A stretch of DNA of 64,000 nt from Achromobacter piechaudii NBRC 102461 (GCF_001571245.1 NZ_BCTK01000001.1:1178001-1242000), one strand, 5' to 3'. Shown: positions 24,485-33,838, counted from the stretch's first letter. Notes: generated from the letters alone by a model not told the origin. Made by a program: numbers and translations.

Positions 24485-25271
24485 GCTTGTCTCCCGCATT
24501 CATCGTGTGGCCCTTGGCATTCGCGATCGACACGGGCTTGCCCGCCCAGATGACGCCGTGGCGTTCGATGTCGTTGGAGAACGAGGCATACGCGCCGGGA
24601 AAGCCGACCAGCTTCCAGCCGACCATGTCGACGTTGCCGCCATACAGCGGGTCCGAGAAGAAGCCTTCGATGGTGGCGTCCAGCATGGCTTGGAAGAACA
24701 CGTCGGAAGGCAATGGAGAAAAATCGACCTTGCCTGCCTGCAAATCATGAAGCCAGGCATCTTGCCTGGCTTCGTCGAGTTCCGCGTAGGGTTTGCCGTC
24801 TTGCTTGCGGGTGGCGGCATCCAGGGCGGCCAGCCCGCGACGGAACATTTCCGCCGGCGTGAAAGACAGCTGATAGCCCTGTTCGGGCGTGCCTTTTTCA
24901 AAAGGTCCCTGGCGATAGAACTGGGCGCCCGCGCCCCACGCGCCGGCCAGTTGGCCGTCGATAAAAAACGTGACGCCAGCTTCTTTTGCGCCAGGGCCCA
25001 GTTCGTCTGCGGGAATCAGGCGAGCGGCAATTGCGTCCATCGCGCGCGCTTCCGCCGTGTTGAAGAATTGCAGCGTGCGCGCAGCGCCAGATGCGGTGGC
25101 GGCCTGGCCTTCAATGCTGCCGGCCGCCGCAGCCGGCGCCGACGGTGCGCCCACCGCCTTGGCGGCCCAGGCCGCGCCGGGCACGCCGACGGCCAGGGCC
25201 TTGAGCAAGCCACGCCGGCCTGCCACCGGCTGGTCGCTTGCGGGTAAATCCTTAGGGGATTGATCGTCCAT
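24477..25271 (-). CDS. Gluconate 2-dehydrogenase subunit 3 family protein, Tat-exported
   Basis: The 264-residue protein has a twin-arginine signal (GRRGLLKALAVGVPGAAWA, residues about 20-38) and the subunit-3 core (FFNTAEARAMDAIAARLIPADELGPGAKEAGVTFFIDGQL). It acts as a small subunit that escorts the FAD subunit across the membrane. First gene of the three-gene dehydrogenase operon. The ATG at 25271 follows GGAG. Upstream is a near-palindromic sigma-54 site oriented mainly toward the divergent gene. Confidence 0.9.
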   Translation of the reverse strand: MDDQSPKDLPASDQPVAGRRGLLKALAVGVPGAAWAAKAVGAPSAPAAAAGSIEGQAATASGAARTLQFFNTAEARAMDAIAARLIPADELGPGAKEAGVTFFIDGQLAGAWGAGAQFYRQGPFEKGTPEQGYQLSFTPAEMFRRGLAALDAATRKQDGKPYAELDEARQDAWLHDLQAGKVDFSPLPSDVFFQAMLDATIEGFFSDPLYGGNVDMVGWKLVGFPGAYASFSNDIERHGVIWAGKPVSIANAKGHTMNAGDKHG

Positions 25272-25293
25272 GCATCGCTCCAGTGTCAGGGCA

Positions 25294-25307
25294 GGCACGC
25301 TACTTGC
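25294..25307 (+). promoter_or_regulatory. Sigma-54 promoter for the exported protein at 25387
   Basis: GGCACGCTACTTGC on the + strand. Predicted start near 25319, 68-base leader. The reverse strand also has GG-N10-GC one base off (GGCAAGTAGCGTGC) facing the dehydrogenase operon, but with GTGC instead of TTGC. Confidence 0.82.
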
Positions 25308-25386
25308 CCATGAGTTGAAAGAGATCCGTACCAAATCGTTATCCGCTGGCAATTAGTTTGTCACTGTTTTCAACTGGGAGACAACG

Positions 25387-25809
25387 ATGAAAAGCCACAA
25401 ACTGCTACTGCTATGCGCCATGCTGGCGACGCTGCCCTGGCAGATGAGCACCGCTCAAACCACGCAGACCACGCTGGTCGCCCAGGCGGGACCGCCGTCG
25501 ATGCCCATGCCCACCGCCGACGAGAAAACCGCGCCCGCCAACGCGATCGGCAAGCCGGTGCCGGGTGCGCAGACCGGGGACGAGAAGAAAATGCCATCCA
25601 CTGAAGAAACGGCCAAGAGGCCCGATGCGCGGTCGATGGACTCGAACGCGCCGCCCAAGGGAGAGCCGGACCCGCGCCGCGCGACACCCGAATCCGGATC
25701 GACACGCGGCACGCAAACGCCTGCCGGCAAGGCGGGGGCGCCCGACAATGCAGGCATGCCCGGCGCGGGCGCCACGTCGGGCTCGGGTGGCGGCGCGGAT
25801 ACTCGCTGA
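25387..25809 (+). CDS. Small exported Pro/Gly/Ala-rich protein
   Basis: The 140-residue protein has a signal peptide (KSHKLLLLCAMLATLPWQ, cleavage near STAQ) and a low-complexity mature part (Pro, Gly, Ala, Thr, Lys, Asp). It resembles in style the sigma-54-preceded exported protein at 1985. GGGAGA precedes the ATG. Function unknown. Confidence 0.76.
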   Translation: MKSHKLLLLCAMLATLPWQMSTAQTTQTTLVAQAGPPSMPMPTADEKTAPANAIGKPVPGAQTGDEKKMPSTEETAKRPDARSMDSNAPPKGEPDPRRATPESGSTRGTQTPAGKAGAPDNAGMPGAGATSGSGGGADTR

Positions 25810-26176
25810 TGTCCGGTGCGTTCGACGAACGCGGGCGTGTCACAAGCACTTTCAGGTATCATTTCAGGTTCCTGTAAGAACGAGAGCATGGCGGTGTTCG
25901 TCGAACGGTTGCGCTGGCAGCCTGGCGGACACGGCCTCTTATGAACGAAGACCCCCCTCCTAGCAGGGCGCCTTGGCGCCCGACTTTTCTTTCCGTCCCC
26001 CGAATGGCCGTCGATTTTTCACGGCGCGCCCGTTCGATTGGCATCGTGCATGCCGCCACGCAACTCGCGTGTCGCGCTCCGCCTGGCCGCATCCATTCCC
26101 CCCTTGAAGACCACGCTTTTCTTTCTCAGCAAGGCGGCGCCGTCGCGCGCGCTCGCCCGACTTTCGCGGATCAACG
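25810..26176. other. 367-base intergenic region upstream of the TerC-family gene
   Basis: No gene seen. It holds a GCGTTCG-A-CGAACGC palindrome (25821-25835) just after the exported-protein gene, a direct repeat TTTCAGGT (twice in 25850-25870) and a GGCGCC-TT-GGCGCC hairpin near 25967-25980. It presumably contains the promoter of the TerC gene. No manganese (yybP-ykoY) riboswitch motif was recognisable. Confidence 0.5.
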
Positions 26177-27772
26177 ATGATTTTTGATTGGATGAACGAC
26201 CCCACCGCCTGGCTCGGCCTGGCGACGCTGGTGATACTTGAAATTGTTCTGGGCATCGACAACCTGGTGTTCATTGCGATTCTGGCCGACAAGCTGCCGC
26301 CCGAGCAGCGCAACCGCGCGCGCCTGATCGGCCTGAGCCTGGCGCTGGTCATGCGCCTGGGCCTGCTGGCCAGCATCGCGTGGGTGGTGACGCTGACCGA
26401 ACCGCTGTTCACCGTGCTGGGCAGCGAGATTTCCGGACGCGACCTGATCCTGATCCTTGGCGGCTTGTTCCTGCTCTTCAAGGGCACGATGGAACTGCAT
26501 GAGCGCGTGGAGGGCAGTGCGGGCCATGACGCCGGACAGAAGGTGCAGCACGCCATCTTCTGGCAGGTCATCTTGCAGATCGTGGTGCTGGACGCCGTGT
26601 TCTCGCTGGACTCCGTGATTACCGCCGTGGGCATGGTGCAGGAACTGAGCATCATGATGATCGCCGTGGTGGTGGCCATGGCGGTGATGATGGTCGCCAG
26701 CCGCCCGTTGATGGCCTTCGTGGGCCGTCACCCGACCGTGGTGATCCTGTGCCTGGGCCTGTTGCTGATGATCGGTTTCAGCCTGGTTGCCGAAGGCCTG
26801 AACTTCCATGTGCCCAAGGGTTATCTGTACGCCGCCATCGGTTTTTCCATCCTGATCGAGTTGTGCAATCAGCTGGCCCGACGCAATCGCGCCAAAGGCA
26901 CGCACGCACTGGGCCGCCGCCAGCGCACCGCGCAGGCCGTGTTGCGCCTGCTGCGCGCTGAACGCGCCGGCAAGCCGGGCCAGCAGGTCGACGACATGGC
27001 GGCGCTGGTGGACGGCGCAGGCGATGAGCCCGCGTTCGCACCCGAGGAAAGTTCCATGATCGAACGCGTGCTGTCGGTGGGCGCGCATGATGTGCGCTCC
27101 ATCATGGTGCCCCGTGGCGACATGACGTGGTTGGACGTCGCCGATACGCCCGACGTGGTCGTGCGCAAGTTCGCTACCGGCCACTCGCGCCTGCCGCTGT
27201 GCGCGGGCGACGCGTCCAACGTGCTGGGCGTGCTGCATTTCAAGGATGTGCTGCCGCTGTTGCGTAACCCCGGTCCGATCGACCTGGTGGAACTTGCGCG
27301 CGAGCCGCGCTACGTGATGGAAACCACGCCGGTGCTGAAGATTCTGGAAGAGCTGCGCGCCTCGCGCGATCACATGCTGATCGTGGTGGACGAGCATGGC
27401 GTGTGCGAAGGCCTGGTGACGCCGATGGACGTGTTGACCGCCGTGGGTGGCGAACTGCCCGAGCACAGCGAAGACCAGCCCGAAGCCTTGCAGTTGTCGG
27501 ACGGCTCGTGGTTGCTGGAAGGCGCCTTGTCGGTCAGCGAGGCGGCGCGCCTGTTGAACACGCCGGGGCTGGTCGAGGACTATCCCGACGCGACGCTGGC
27601 AGGTTGCGTGCTGCGCGCGATGGGCCGGTTGCCCGATGCGGGCGACACCATCCGCATGCATGACTGGAGCTTCGAGGTCGCCCGGCGCGACGGCCTGCGT
27701 ATTCATCAGGTGCACGCACGGCCTGAGAATCAGGCGGGAATGCCGGAGCATCCTGCGGTCCATCCGTCGTGA
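26177..27772 (+). CDS. TerC-family membrane protein with CBS and CorC/HlyC domains
   Basis: The 531-residue protein begins with a seven-helix TerC domain ([35 protein letters not shown] with the conserved Asp residues), followed by a pair of CBS domains (about 285-410, [20 protein letters not shown]) and a C-terminal CorC_HlyC domain. This matches the YoaE/YegH type. TerC proteins are linked to metal efflux, notably Mn, and the CBS pair suggests nucleotide regulation. Monocistronic. Confidence 0.92.
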   Translation: MIFDWMNDPTAWLGLATLVILEIVLGIDNLVFIAILADKLPPEQRNRARLIGLSLALVMRLGLLASIAWVVTLTEPLFTVLGSEISGRDLILILGGLFLLFKGTMELHERVEGSAGHDAGQKVQHAIFWQVILQIVVLDAVFSLDSVITAVGMVQELSIMMIAVVVAMAVMMVASRPLMAFVGRHPTVVILCLGLLLMIGFSLVAEGLNFHVPKGYLYAAIGFSILIELCNQLARRNRAKGTHALGRRQRTAQAVLRLLRAERAGKPGQQVDDMAALVDGAGDEPAFAPEESSMIERVLSVGAHDVRSIMVPRGDMTWLDVADTPDVVVRKFATGHSRLPLCAGDASNVLGVLHFKDVLPLLRNPGPIDLVELAREPRYVMETTPVLKILEELRASRDHMLIVVDEHGVCEGLVTPMDVLTAVGGELPEHSEDQPEALQLSDGSWLLEGALSVSEAARLLNTPGLVEDYPDATLAGCVLRAMGRLPDAGDTIRMHDWSFEVARRDGLRIHQVHARPENQAGMPEHPAVHPS

Positions 27773-27791
27773 CGTCAGGGTTGCGGCCGAC

Positions 27792-28208
27792 CTAGCTGCA
27801 CACGCGGCGCCACGGCGCGATGCCGCGCGGCGGACAGTAGCCTGCGCACGGCGTTGCGATCGATGTGCCGCTTTGGCAACGCTGTTCCGGCGCCTTGTCG
27901 CCGTACGGCACGGTGCCCTGGCAGTCGCAGCTGGCCAGGCCCGCGCCCGATGGCAGCTTGCTGGGGGCAGGCGCGGGGGCAGGGGTGGCCGCCGCGACGT
28001 CCTCTGCGGCGTTGTCATCCGCTTCGACCACGGCGCGCACCTTGGCGACCGTCATGTTGCAGGTCTTGGCTATCGCCTTGACCGATTTGCCTTCGTCCGA
28101 CAGCGAAATGATTTTTTTATCGCTGCATGCGGCCTGCGTCGGCGCGGCGTAAGCGCCGAAGAGAGCCAACAGCAGCAATGCCGGAAGTAAGGGATGGCGC
28201 CAGCTCAT
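27792..28208 (-). CDS. Exported Cys-rich protein with a helix-turn-helix-like segment
   Basis: The 138-residue protein has a signal peptide (MSWRHPLLPALLLLALFG, cleavage near TQAA). A segment ISLSDEGKSVKAIAKTCNM then TVAKVRAVVE reads like a DNA-binding helix-turn-helix, followed by an Ala/Pro linker and a C-terminal Cys-rich tail with six cysteines. The start at 28208 follows GGAG at seven bases. Function unknown; the HTH-like fold in an exported protein is probably structural. Confidence 0.72.
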   Translation of the reverse strand: MSWRHPLLPALLLLALFGAYAAPTQAACSDKKIISLSDEGKSVKAIAKTCNMTVAKVRAVVEADDNAAEDVAAATPAPAPAPSKLPSGAGLASCDCQGTVPYGDKAPEQRCQSGTSIATPCAGYCPPRGIAPWRRVCS

Positions 28209-28495
28209 TACGCATCTCCAGCATATTGAATCGGTGGACAAAATACGCCATGCGCCCGATGACCGATGGCTGATCCTCGATGGCCGATGGCGCGTGCAAG
28301 TTTGCGTAGACCCAGGCGCGGATGGCGCGTAGCCCTGCGTGCGGCCTAGCGTAGTGCCCGCGTTTCCGCAGTGTCAATGCGACCCGATTAAATAAGAGGA
28401 CGTGGCCAAAAGGCTTGGTAAACAAGCACTTATGAGCCCGCACCAGACCGGATTGGCATGCTGATGCGGGCGATTGGACAAAGAGGATGAGCGGA
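28209..28495. other. Intergenic region between azoR and the exported Cys-rich gene
   Basis: No gene seen. It should hold the promoter of the gene at 28208 and contains the azoR terminator plus a GCCCGCA / TGCGGGC hairpin at 28436-28471. Confidence 0.5.
28408..28427 (-). terminator. Probable terminator of the GNAT-azoR transcript
   Basis: GCTTG / CAAGC stem (28413-28427) followed by CTTTT on the minus strand, 70 bases beyond the azoR stop. Confidence 0.55.
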
Positions 28496-29113
28496 CTAGG
28501 CGGCCATTGGATGCGCGGCAACGGCCGCTTGCGCCGACGCGCGCGCCGCCTGCAATGCGGCGTCACCACGCGCCGTGCCTTGCACTGAAAAGAACGTCAC
28601 GTTCTTCAAGCCGATCGTGCCCAACACGTGCGTGAGGTACGGCGTGAGGAAGTCGGGTTGGCGCGCCGCCGCGCCCGAGAATTCACCGCCTGACGAAACG
28701 GCGACATACACGGGACGGTCGGGCAGATTGCCGATCTTGCCATCCGGCGTGATGCGAAACGTGCTGCGCACGCGCACCACATGATCGATCCAGACCTTCA
28801 AGGACGCCGGCACGGTGAAGTTGTGCATCGGCGTGGCGATGACGATGTGGGTGGCGTCGCGCAGGGCGTCGATCAATTGGCTGGACTGGCGCAGCGCGCC
28901 GCGCGCCAGCACCTCGTCTGCCGGATCGGCGGGCGCGCTCAACGCGCAAGCGTAATCGTGGTCCACATGCGGCAGGCGGGTCGCGTCGATCTCAACGATG
29001 GTAGGCGCCGCGTCGCCCGACGCATCGACCAGCCGCTTGATGATGTGTTCCGACAGGCGATGGCTTTCCGAGGCACGGCCACGCGGGCTGCAAAAAATGT
29101 GAAGAATGCTCAT
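28496..29113 (-). CDS. azoR: FMN-dependent NADH-azoreductase
   Basis: The 205-residue protein has the flavodoxin-like AzoR fold: FMN-phosphate loop CSPRGRASESHRLS, ATPMHNFTVPASLKVWIDHVVR and the SSGGEFSG loop. It reduces azo and quinone compounds with NADH. Its ATG overlaps the stop of the upstream acetyltransferase gene (ATGA), so translation is coupled. Confidence 0.92.
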   Translation of the reverse strand: MSILHIFCSPRGRASESHRLSEHIIKRLVDASGDAAPTIVEIDATRLPHVDHDYACALSAPADPADEVLARGALRQSSQLIDALRDATHIVIATPMHNFTVPASLKVWIDHVVRVRSTFRITPDGKIGNLPDRPVYVAVSSGGEFSGAAARQPDFLTPYLTHVLGTIGLKNVTFFSVQGTARGDAALQAARASAQAAVAAHPMAA

Positions 29114-29556
29114 GCGGTGAGGGTATTCAGGTTCTTGCTGAAGTGCAGGGCGCTACTGAGCAGGCCCTGGCGGAAGTAGAAGCGCTGGGCCAGCGAATTG
29201 GCCAGACCGGTATCCAGAACCAGCCTGGCGCAACCGGCCTCGCGTGCGATGGCGTCCAAGGCGTGCAGAAGGCGCGCGCCCCAGCGGCCACCCCGGCGCG
29301 TATCGTCCACGATCAGGTCGTCGACATACAGGAAGCGGCCGTAGATGAGGTTTTCCTGAAAGCGGTAGCCGGCCAGCGCCACGGCTTGATTGGCGTTCAT
29401 GCCGGCAAGCAGGCGATAGCTTTGATGGCGCATGCGCGCGATGCGGGCGACGAAATCGTCGGCCTCCATCAGGTGCGGGCGCAACTGGCGCATCAGCGGC
29501 AGGCAGGCGCGCAAAGCGTCTTCGGTCTCGATGTGTTGCAGGTCGGTGTCGGTCAT
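29110..29556 (-). CDS. GNAT-family N-acetyltransferase
   Basis: The 148-residue protein has the GNAT acetyl-CoA loop (RRGGRWGARLLHALDAIAR) and the C-terminal FYFRQGL element. It is cotranscribed with azoR and divergent from a MocR-type regulator, with operator-like repeats in between. Substrate unknown. Confidence 0.86.
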   Translation of the reverse strand: MTDTDLQHIETEDALRACLPLMRQLRPHLMEADDFVARIARMRHQSYRLLAGMNANQAVALAGYRFQENLIYGRFLYVDDLIVDDTRRGGRWGARLLHALDAIAREAGCARLVLDTGLANSLAQRFYFRQGLLSSALHFSKNLNTLTA

Positions 29557-29615
29557 GAGGGTTCGGTGATGCGATGGGGCGGGTGAAGAACAGCCCCCAT
29601 CGTAAAAAGCCCATG

Positions 29616-29642
29616 CCATAATTTGAAGAGCCATAAATTGAA
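29616..29642. promoter_or_regulatory. Direct-repeat operator of the MocR-type regulator
   Basis: Two near-identical 12-mers, CCATAATTTGAA (29616-29627) and CCATAAATTGAA (29631-29642), 15 bp apart start to start, lie between the divergent GNAT-azoR and mocR-like genes. MocR/PdxR/GabR regulators bind direct repeats like this. Confidence 0.65.
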
Positions 29643-29656
29643 CTTTAGACTATGCC

Positions 29657-31078
29657 ATGATCGCGCGCCCCGATGCCTTGCCGCCCCTTCGAGAAGGCAG
29701 CGCCGACCCGCTGTACCGGCAGGTCTATGAACGCTTTCGCGGCGCGATTGCCGAGGGCACGCTCAAGCCCGGCGACCGCATTCCGTCCGCCCGCGCGCTG
29801 GCCAAGGAAATGGGCGTGGCGCGCGGCACGATCGAGGTCGCGTACTCCCTGTTGAGCGCCGAAGGCTACATCCAGGCGCGCGGCCAGGCCGGCACGATCA
29901 TTGCGCCCGACCTGCAACCGCAAGCCGCTGCGCCCGCGGTGGCGACGCCGGTCCAGGCGGCCGACGACGATCACGGCTGGCATCGGCCGGCACGCATCCT
30001 GCCTTTTCAGATGGGCATTCCGGCGCTGGACGCTTTTCCTCGCAAGTTGTGGGCGCGCTTGGGTGCGCGTCAGTTGCGCGGCATGCAACCCGCCGACCTG
30101 TCTTATCCACCCGCCGATGGGCAAGAGAGCCTGCGCACAGCGCTTGCCGCCTACCTGCGCGTGGCCCGTGGCATTCATTGCCAGCCGGCGCAGGTCTACA
30201 TCACGTCGGGCTACAACTTCACGATGCAGCTGATCATCCAGGCTTTGCTGACGCCGGGCGACCAGGTCTGGGTGGAAGACCCCGGCTATCCGCCCACCCG
30301 CGCGCTGCTGGCGCAGGCGCGGCTGGACGCCGTGCCGATACCGGTGGACGCCGACGGGCTGATGGTCAGCGAAGGATTGGCGCGCGCCGGGCAGGCACAG
30401 GCGGCGGTCGTGACGCCCGCCCATCAAAGCCCGCTGTCCATGTCCTTGTCCTTGCCCCGTCGGCAAGCGCTGCTGGACTGGGCCGAGCGCCGTCAGGCAT
30501 GGATCGTGGAAGACGATTACGACGGCGAATACCGCTACGTCAGCCGTCCGCTGCCCGCGCTGAAGAGCCTGGATGTGCAGGGACGCGTGCTGTATGCGGG
30601 GTCGTTCAGCAAGGTGCTGTTCCCCGGCATGCGGCTGGCCTACCTGGTGGTGCCCGAAGCGCAGGTGCCGCGCTTTGACCGCATCAGCCGCCTGCTGTCG
30701 GGCGGCGCGGCCGTGTTCAATCAGGCGATCCTGACGGCCTTCATCAGCGAAGGGCATTTTGGCCGGCATATCCAGCGCATGCGCCGCCTGTACAGCGAGC
30801 GGCGCGCGGCCACCGCGGCCGGCCTGAGCGCGGCGCTGGGCACGCGCATGCGAATCGAACCGCAGCCGGGCGGCATGCATCTGGTGGCGCGCATGGAAGG
30901 CGGGCAGCGCGATCAGGCGTTGGCCGCGCGCATGCTGGAACAGGGCTTGTACGCGCACCCGCTGTCCCGCTGGTCGACGCTGCCCGATCCGCAGGCGGGG
31001 CTGCTGCTGGGCTTTACCAACATCGCCTCGGAAAGCCAGGCCTACGATTACGGCCTGCAAATCCGCGCGCTGATGTAG
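29657..31078 (+). CDS. MocR/PdxR-family regulator (GntR HTH fused to aminotransferase-like domain)
   Basis: The 473-residue protein has an N-terminal GntR winged helix (YRQVYERFRGAIAEGTLKPGD, GVARGTIEVAYSLLSAEGY) and a class I aminotransferase-like domain with the PLP lysine in GSFSKVLFPGMRLAYL. Members sense PLP or amino-compounds. The divergent azoR operon is the likely target. Confidence 0.93.
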   Translation: MIARPDALPPLREGSADPLYRQVYERFRGAIAEGTLKPGDRIPSARALAKEMGVARGTIEVAYSLLSAEGYIQARGQAGTIIAPDLQPQAAAPAVATPVQAADDDHGWHRPARILPFQMGIPALDAFPRKLWARLGARQLRGMQPADLSYPPADGQESLRTALAAYLRVARGIHCQPAQVYITSGYNFTMQLIIQALLTPGDQVWVEDPGYPPTRALLAQARLDAVPIPVDADGLMVSEGLARAGQAQAAVVTPAHQSPLSMSLSLPRRQALLDWAERRQAWIVEDDYDGEYRYVSRPLPALKSLDVQGRVLYAGSFSKVLFPGMRLAYLVVPEAQVPRFDRISRLLSGGAAVFNQAILTAFISEGHFGRHIQRMRRLYSERRAATAAGLSAALGTRMRIEPQPGGMHLVARMEGGQRDQALAARMLEQGLYAHPLSRWSTLPDPQAGLLLGFTNIASESQAYDYGLQIRALM

Positions 31079-31091
31079 CGCCCGGCGGCGT

Positions 31092-31571
31092 TCAGGCCAG
31101 CCCGGCCTTGTCCAGCCCGTAGGCGGCGTCGACCGACCCCGGCACGGTGCGAAACGCCACGTTCAGGCGGTTCCAGCCATTGATGGCGACGATGCGGAAC
31201 GTCAGGTCCGAGATCTCCGATTCGGTCAGCTGTTCACGCACCTGTGCGTAGACGTCGTCGGGCACGCCGTGGGCGGGCAGGGTGGTCAAGGCTTCGGTCC
31301 AGGCCAACGCGGCCCGTTCGCGCGGCGAAAACAAGGGTGAATCGCGCCAGATGGCGATGTGATGCAGCCGCAGTTCGCGTTCGCCGCGCAGCTTGGCTTG
31401 CTTGACGTGCATGTCCAGGCAAAATCCGCAGCCGTTGATCTGCGATGCACGGATATCGATCAGGTCGCCGAATGCTTCGATGACAGGCACTTTTTTCATC
31501 GCCGCGCTGAAGTCCATGTATTTCTTGGACAGTTCCGCCGACGCCTGGAAGTAATTCAACCGCTGGGTCAT
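31092..31571 (-). CDS. AhpD-like/carboxymuconolactone decarboxylase family protein
   Basis: The 159-residue protein has the alkylhydroperoxidase motif GCGFCLDMHVKQA, with the CxxC pair and downstream His, in an all-helical CMD fold (EAFGDLIDIRASQINGCGFC). Likely a peroxidase or disulphide reductase. The start at 31571 is set by the normal family N-terminus. Confidence 0.9.
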   Translation of the reverse strand: MTQRLNYFQASAELSKKYMDFSAAMKKVPVIEAFGDLIDIRASQINGCGFCLDMHVKQAKLRGERELRLHHIAIWRDSPLFSPRERAALAWTEALTTLPAHGVPDDVYAQVREQLTESEISDLTFRIVAINGWNRLNVAFRTVPGSVDAAYGLDKAGLA

Positions 31572-31777
31572 GAGCCTACCTTTTAAGTCACTGAGGATGA
31601 GGGAATCAGGAACCCGTAGGATGCGGCAGATTGGCCCACGCAAAAAGTGCCATAAATGGTGTTTAGTTCTAGGCCATGCGCGGCGCCCATGACGCTTGAA
31701 TCGCGCGCGCGCCCCGGCTATAAGCTTGATCCAGGGGCTGAACCCCCACGCCCCGACTGACCAAGAAGCTCACGTCC

Positions 31778-33034
31778 ATGCCGCACCCCCCATCACACGA
31801 CGAACACGTCGCCAACAAGCCCGCCACCGACGAACGCGCGGCCCCGGGGCGAGGCTCCTGTCTGGAAGTGTTCCTGATATTTTTGCGGCTGGGCCTGACT
31901 TCGTTCGGCGGCCCCGTGGCGCATCTTGCGTACTTCCGCACGGAATTTGTCGACCGCCGGCACTGGCTGGACGACTACGCGTATTCCGATCTGGTCGCGT
32001 TGTGCCAATTCCTGCCCGGACCGGCGAGCAGCCAGGTCGGCATGGCGATCGGGCTGCGCCGCGCCGGCTGGTTGGGGATGGCGGCCGCGTGGCTGGCGTT
32101 CACGTTGCCGTCGGCCCTGGCGCTGATCGGCTTTGCAATAGGGCTGGCCCACTTTGGGTGGTTGTCCGGCTCGGCGGTGATCCATGGATTGAAGATCGCG
32201 GCGGTGGCAATCGTGGCCCAGGCGGTCTGGGGCATGGGCCGCACGCTCTGTCCGGACCGCCCGCGCGCCGGGCTGGCCGTGGCGGCTGCCTTGATTGCCA
32301 TCGTGCTGCCCAGCGCGTGGGGTCAGATCGGCGCCATCGCCTTGGGCGCGGTAGTGGGGATGGTCGTGTTGCAATTGCCGCCTCGCCCGATCCTGGCCAA
32401 CCCATCTGCCCCCATATCGCGCGGCGCGGCCTATGTGGCGTTGACCTTGTTCGTGGCCTTGCTGGCGGGTTTGCCCGCCTGGGCGGCCATATCGGATTCC
32501 ACCTTGGTCGCGCAGATAGCCGGTTTCTATCGCGCCGGCGCATTGGTGTTTGGCGGCGGGCACGTGGTGCTGCCTTTGCTGGAATCCACGGCGGTGTCTG
32601 GCGGGATGGTGTCCAACGCGGACTTCCTGGCAGGCTATGGCGCGGCGCAAGCCATGCCGGGGCCGCTGTTCTCGTTTGCCGCATTCCTGGGCGCTTTGTC
32701 GTCCGGCCCGCTGACGGGCTGGGTAGGCGGCCTGGCGCTGTTGGCGGCCATCTTTCTGCCGGGCGCCTTGCTGGTCGTCGGAGCCCTGCCGTTCTGGGAG
32801 AGCTTGCGGCGGCGTCCCGGCGTGCGCAATATTCTTGCCGGCGTGAACGCCAGCGTTGTCGGCATTTTGCTGGCCGCGCTGTACGACCCGGTGTGGATCA
32901 GCGCGATCCTGAACAGGTCAGACTTCGGCCTGGCCTTGCTGCTGTTCGCGCTGCTGGTCTACGCCCGCTGGTCGGCCGTGTGGGTGGTGATCCTGGCGGC
33001 GGCGGGCGGCTGGGCCCTGGCTTTCCTGGCGTAA
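31778..33034 (+). CDS. chrA: Chromate transporter
   Basis: The 418-residue protein has two CHR domains. The first begins FLRLGLTSFGGPVAHLAYFR and includes LCQFLPGPASSQVG; the second has GALVFGGGHVVLPLLE and GYGAAQAMPGPLFSF. This long-chain ChrA type exports chromate by the proton gradient. A ten-helix membrane protein. No chrB-type regulator is adjacent. Confidence 0.93.
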   Translation: MPHPPSHDEHVANKPATDERAAPGRGSCLEVFLIFLRLGLTSFGGPVAHLAYFRTEFVDRRHWLDDYAYSDLVALCQFLPGPASSQVGMAIGLRRAGWLGMAAAWLAFTLPSALALIGFAIGLAHFGWLSGSAVIHGLKIAAVAIVAQAVWGMGRTLCPDRPRAGLAVAAALIAIVLPSAWGQIGAIALGAVVGMVVLQLPPRPILANPSAPISRGAAYVALTLFVALLAGLPAWAAISDSTLVAQIAGFYRAGALVFGGGHVVLPLLESTAVSGGMVSNADFLAGYGAAQAMPGPLFSFAAFLGALSSGPLTGWVGGLALLAAIFLPGALLVVGALPFWESLRRRPGVRNILAGVNASVVGILLAALYDPVWISAILNRSDFGLALLLFALLVYARWSAVWVVILAAAGGWALAFLA

Positions 33035-33036
33035 GA

Positions 33037-33831
33037 CTAGGACTGCCAGCGCGGCGCGCGCTTTTGCAGGAAGGCGTCGATGCCTTCCGACGCGTCGGCT
33101 TCCATCATGTTGCGCGCCATCACATCGCCCGCATAGTCATAGGCGTCGGCCAAGGCCATCTGGCGTTGCTTGTAGAACATCTGCTTGCCGTAGCGAATGG
33201 CGCTGGGGCTCTTGGCCAGGATGTCGGCCGCCAGCGCGTTGACGCGCGCATCCAGCTCGGCTTCGGGCACGGCATGGTTGATCAAGCCCCAGTCCTGCGC
33301 CTGCGCGGCATCGATGAAGCGGGCGGTCACCAGCATTTCAAAGGCGCGCTTGGCCGACACATTCCGGCTGAGTGCAACGGCGGGCGTCGAGCAGAACAAC
33401 CCCACGTTGATGCCCGAGACCGCGAATCGCGCCGTGTCAGCCGCCACCGCCAGGTCGCAACTGGCCACCAGTTGGCAGCCCGCCGCCGTCGCGATGCCTT
33501 GCACCTTGGCGATGACGGGCATGGGCAAGGCTTGCAGACCCTGCATCACGCGGCTGCATTGCCGAAAGAGGGCGCGGTAGTAATCCAGGCTGGGCTGGCT
33601 GCGCATTTCACGCAGGTCATGGCCGGCGCAGAATGCCCGGCCGGCAGATTCCAGCACGACGCAGCGCACGGCATCGTCGCTGGCCAACGCGTCGATCTCG
33701 TGCTGCAAGGCGGTCAGCAGACCTTCAGACAAGGCGTTGAATTGCGCCGGACGGTTCATGCGCAACGTGACGACGCCGCTTTCCGATGTGCGCAGCAGCA
33801 GCGCGTCGTGGTTCAGGGAATCCGTGGCCAT
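33037..33831 (-). CDS. Enoyl-CoA hydratase/isomerase family protein
   Basis: The 264-residue protein has the crotonase oxyanion-hole segments AGRAFCAGHDLREM and GIATAAGCQLVASCDLAVAA, and the INVGLFCSTPAVALSR segment typical of the ECHDC3-like group. The second catalytic Glu of true hydratases is not evident in that segment, so the reaction is uncertain. It lies just after chrA in convergent orientation. Confidence 0.88.
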   Translation of the reverse strand: MATDSLNHDALLLRTSESGVVTLRMNRPAQFNALSEGLLTALQHEIDALASDDAVRCVVLESAGRAFCAGHDLREMRSQPSLDYYRALFRQCSRVMQGLQALPMPVIAKVQGIATAAGCQLVASCDLAVAADTARFAVSGINVGLFCSTPAVALSRNVSAKRAFEMLVTARFIDAAQAQDWGLINHAVPEAELDARVNALAADILAKSPSAIRYGKQMFYKQRQMALADAYDYAGDVMARNMMEADASEGIDAFLQKRAPRWQS

Positions 33832-33838
33832 GTCGTTT

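Noticed and set aside
25810-26176. Manganese riboswitch before the TerC gene
   Set aside because: TerC genes often follow yybP-ykoY riboswitches, but I could not find the conserved loop sequences in this leader.
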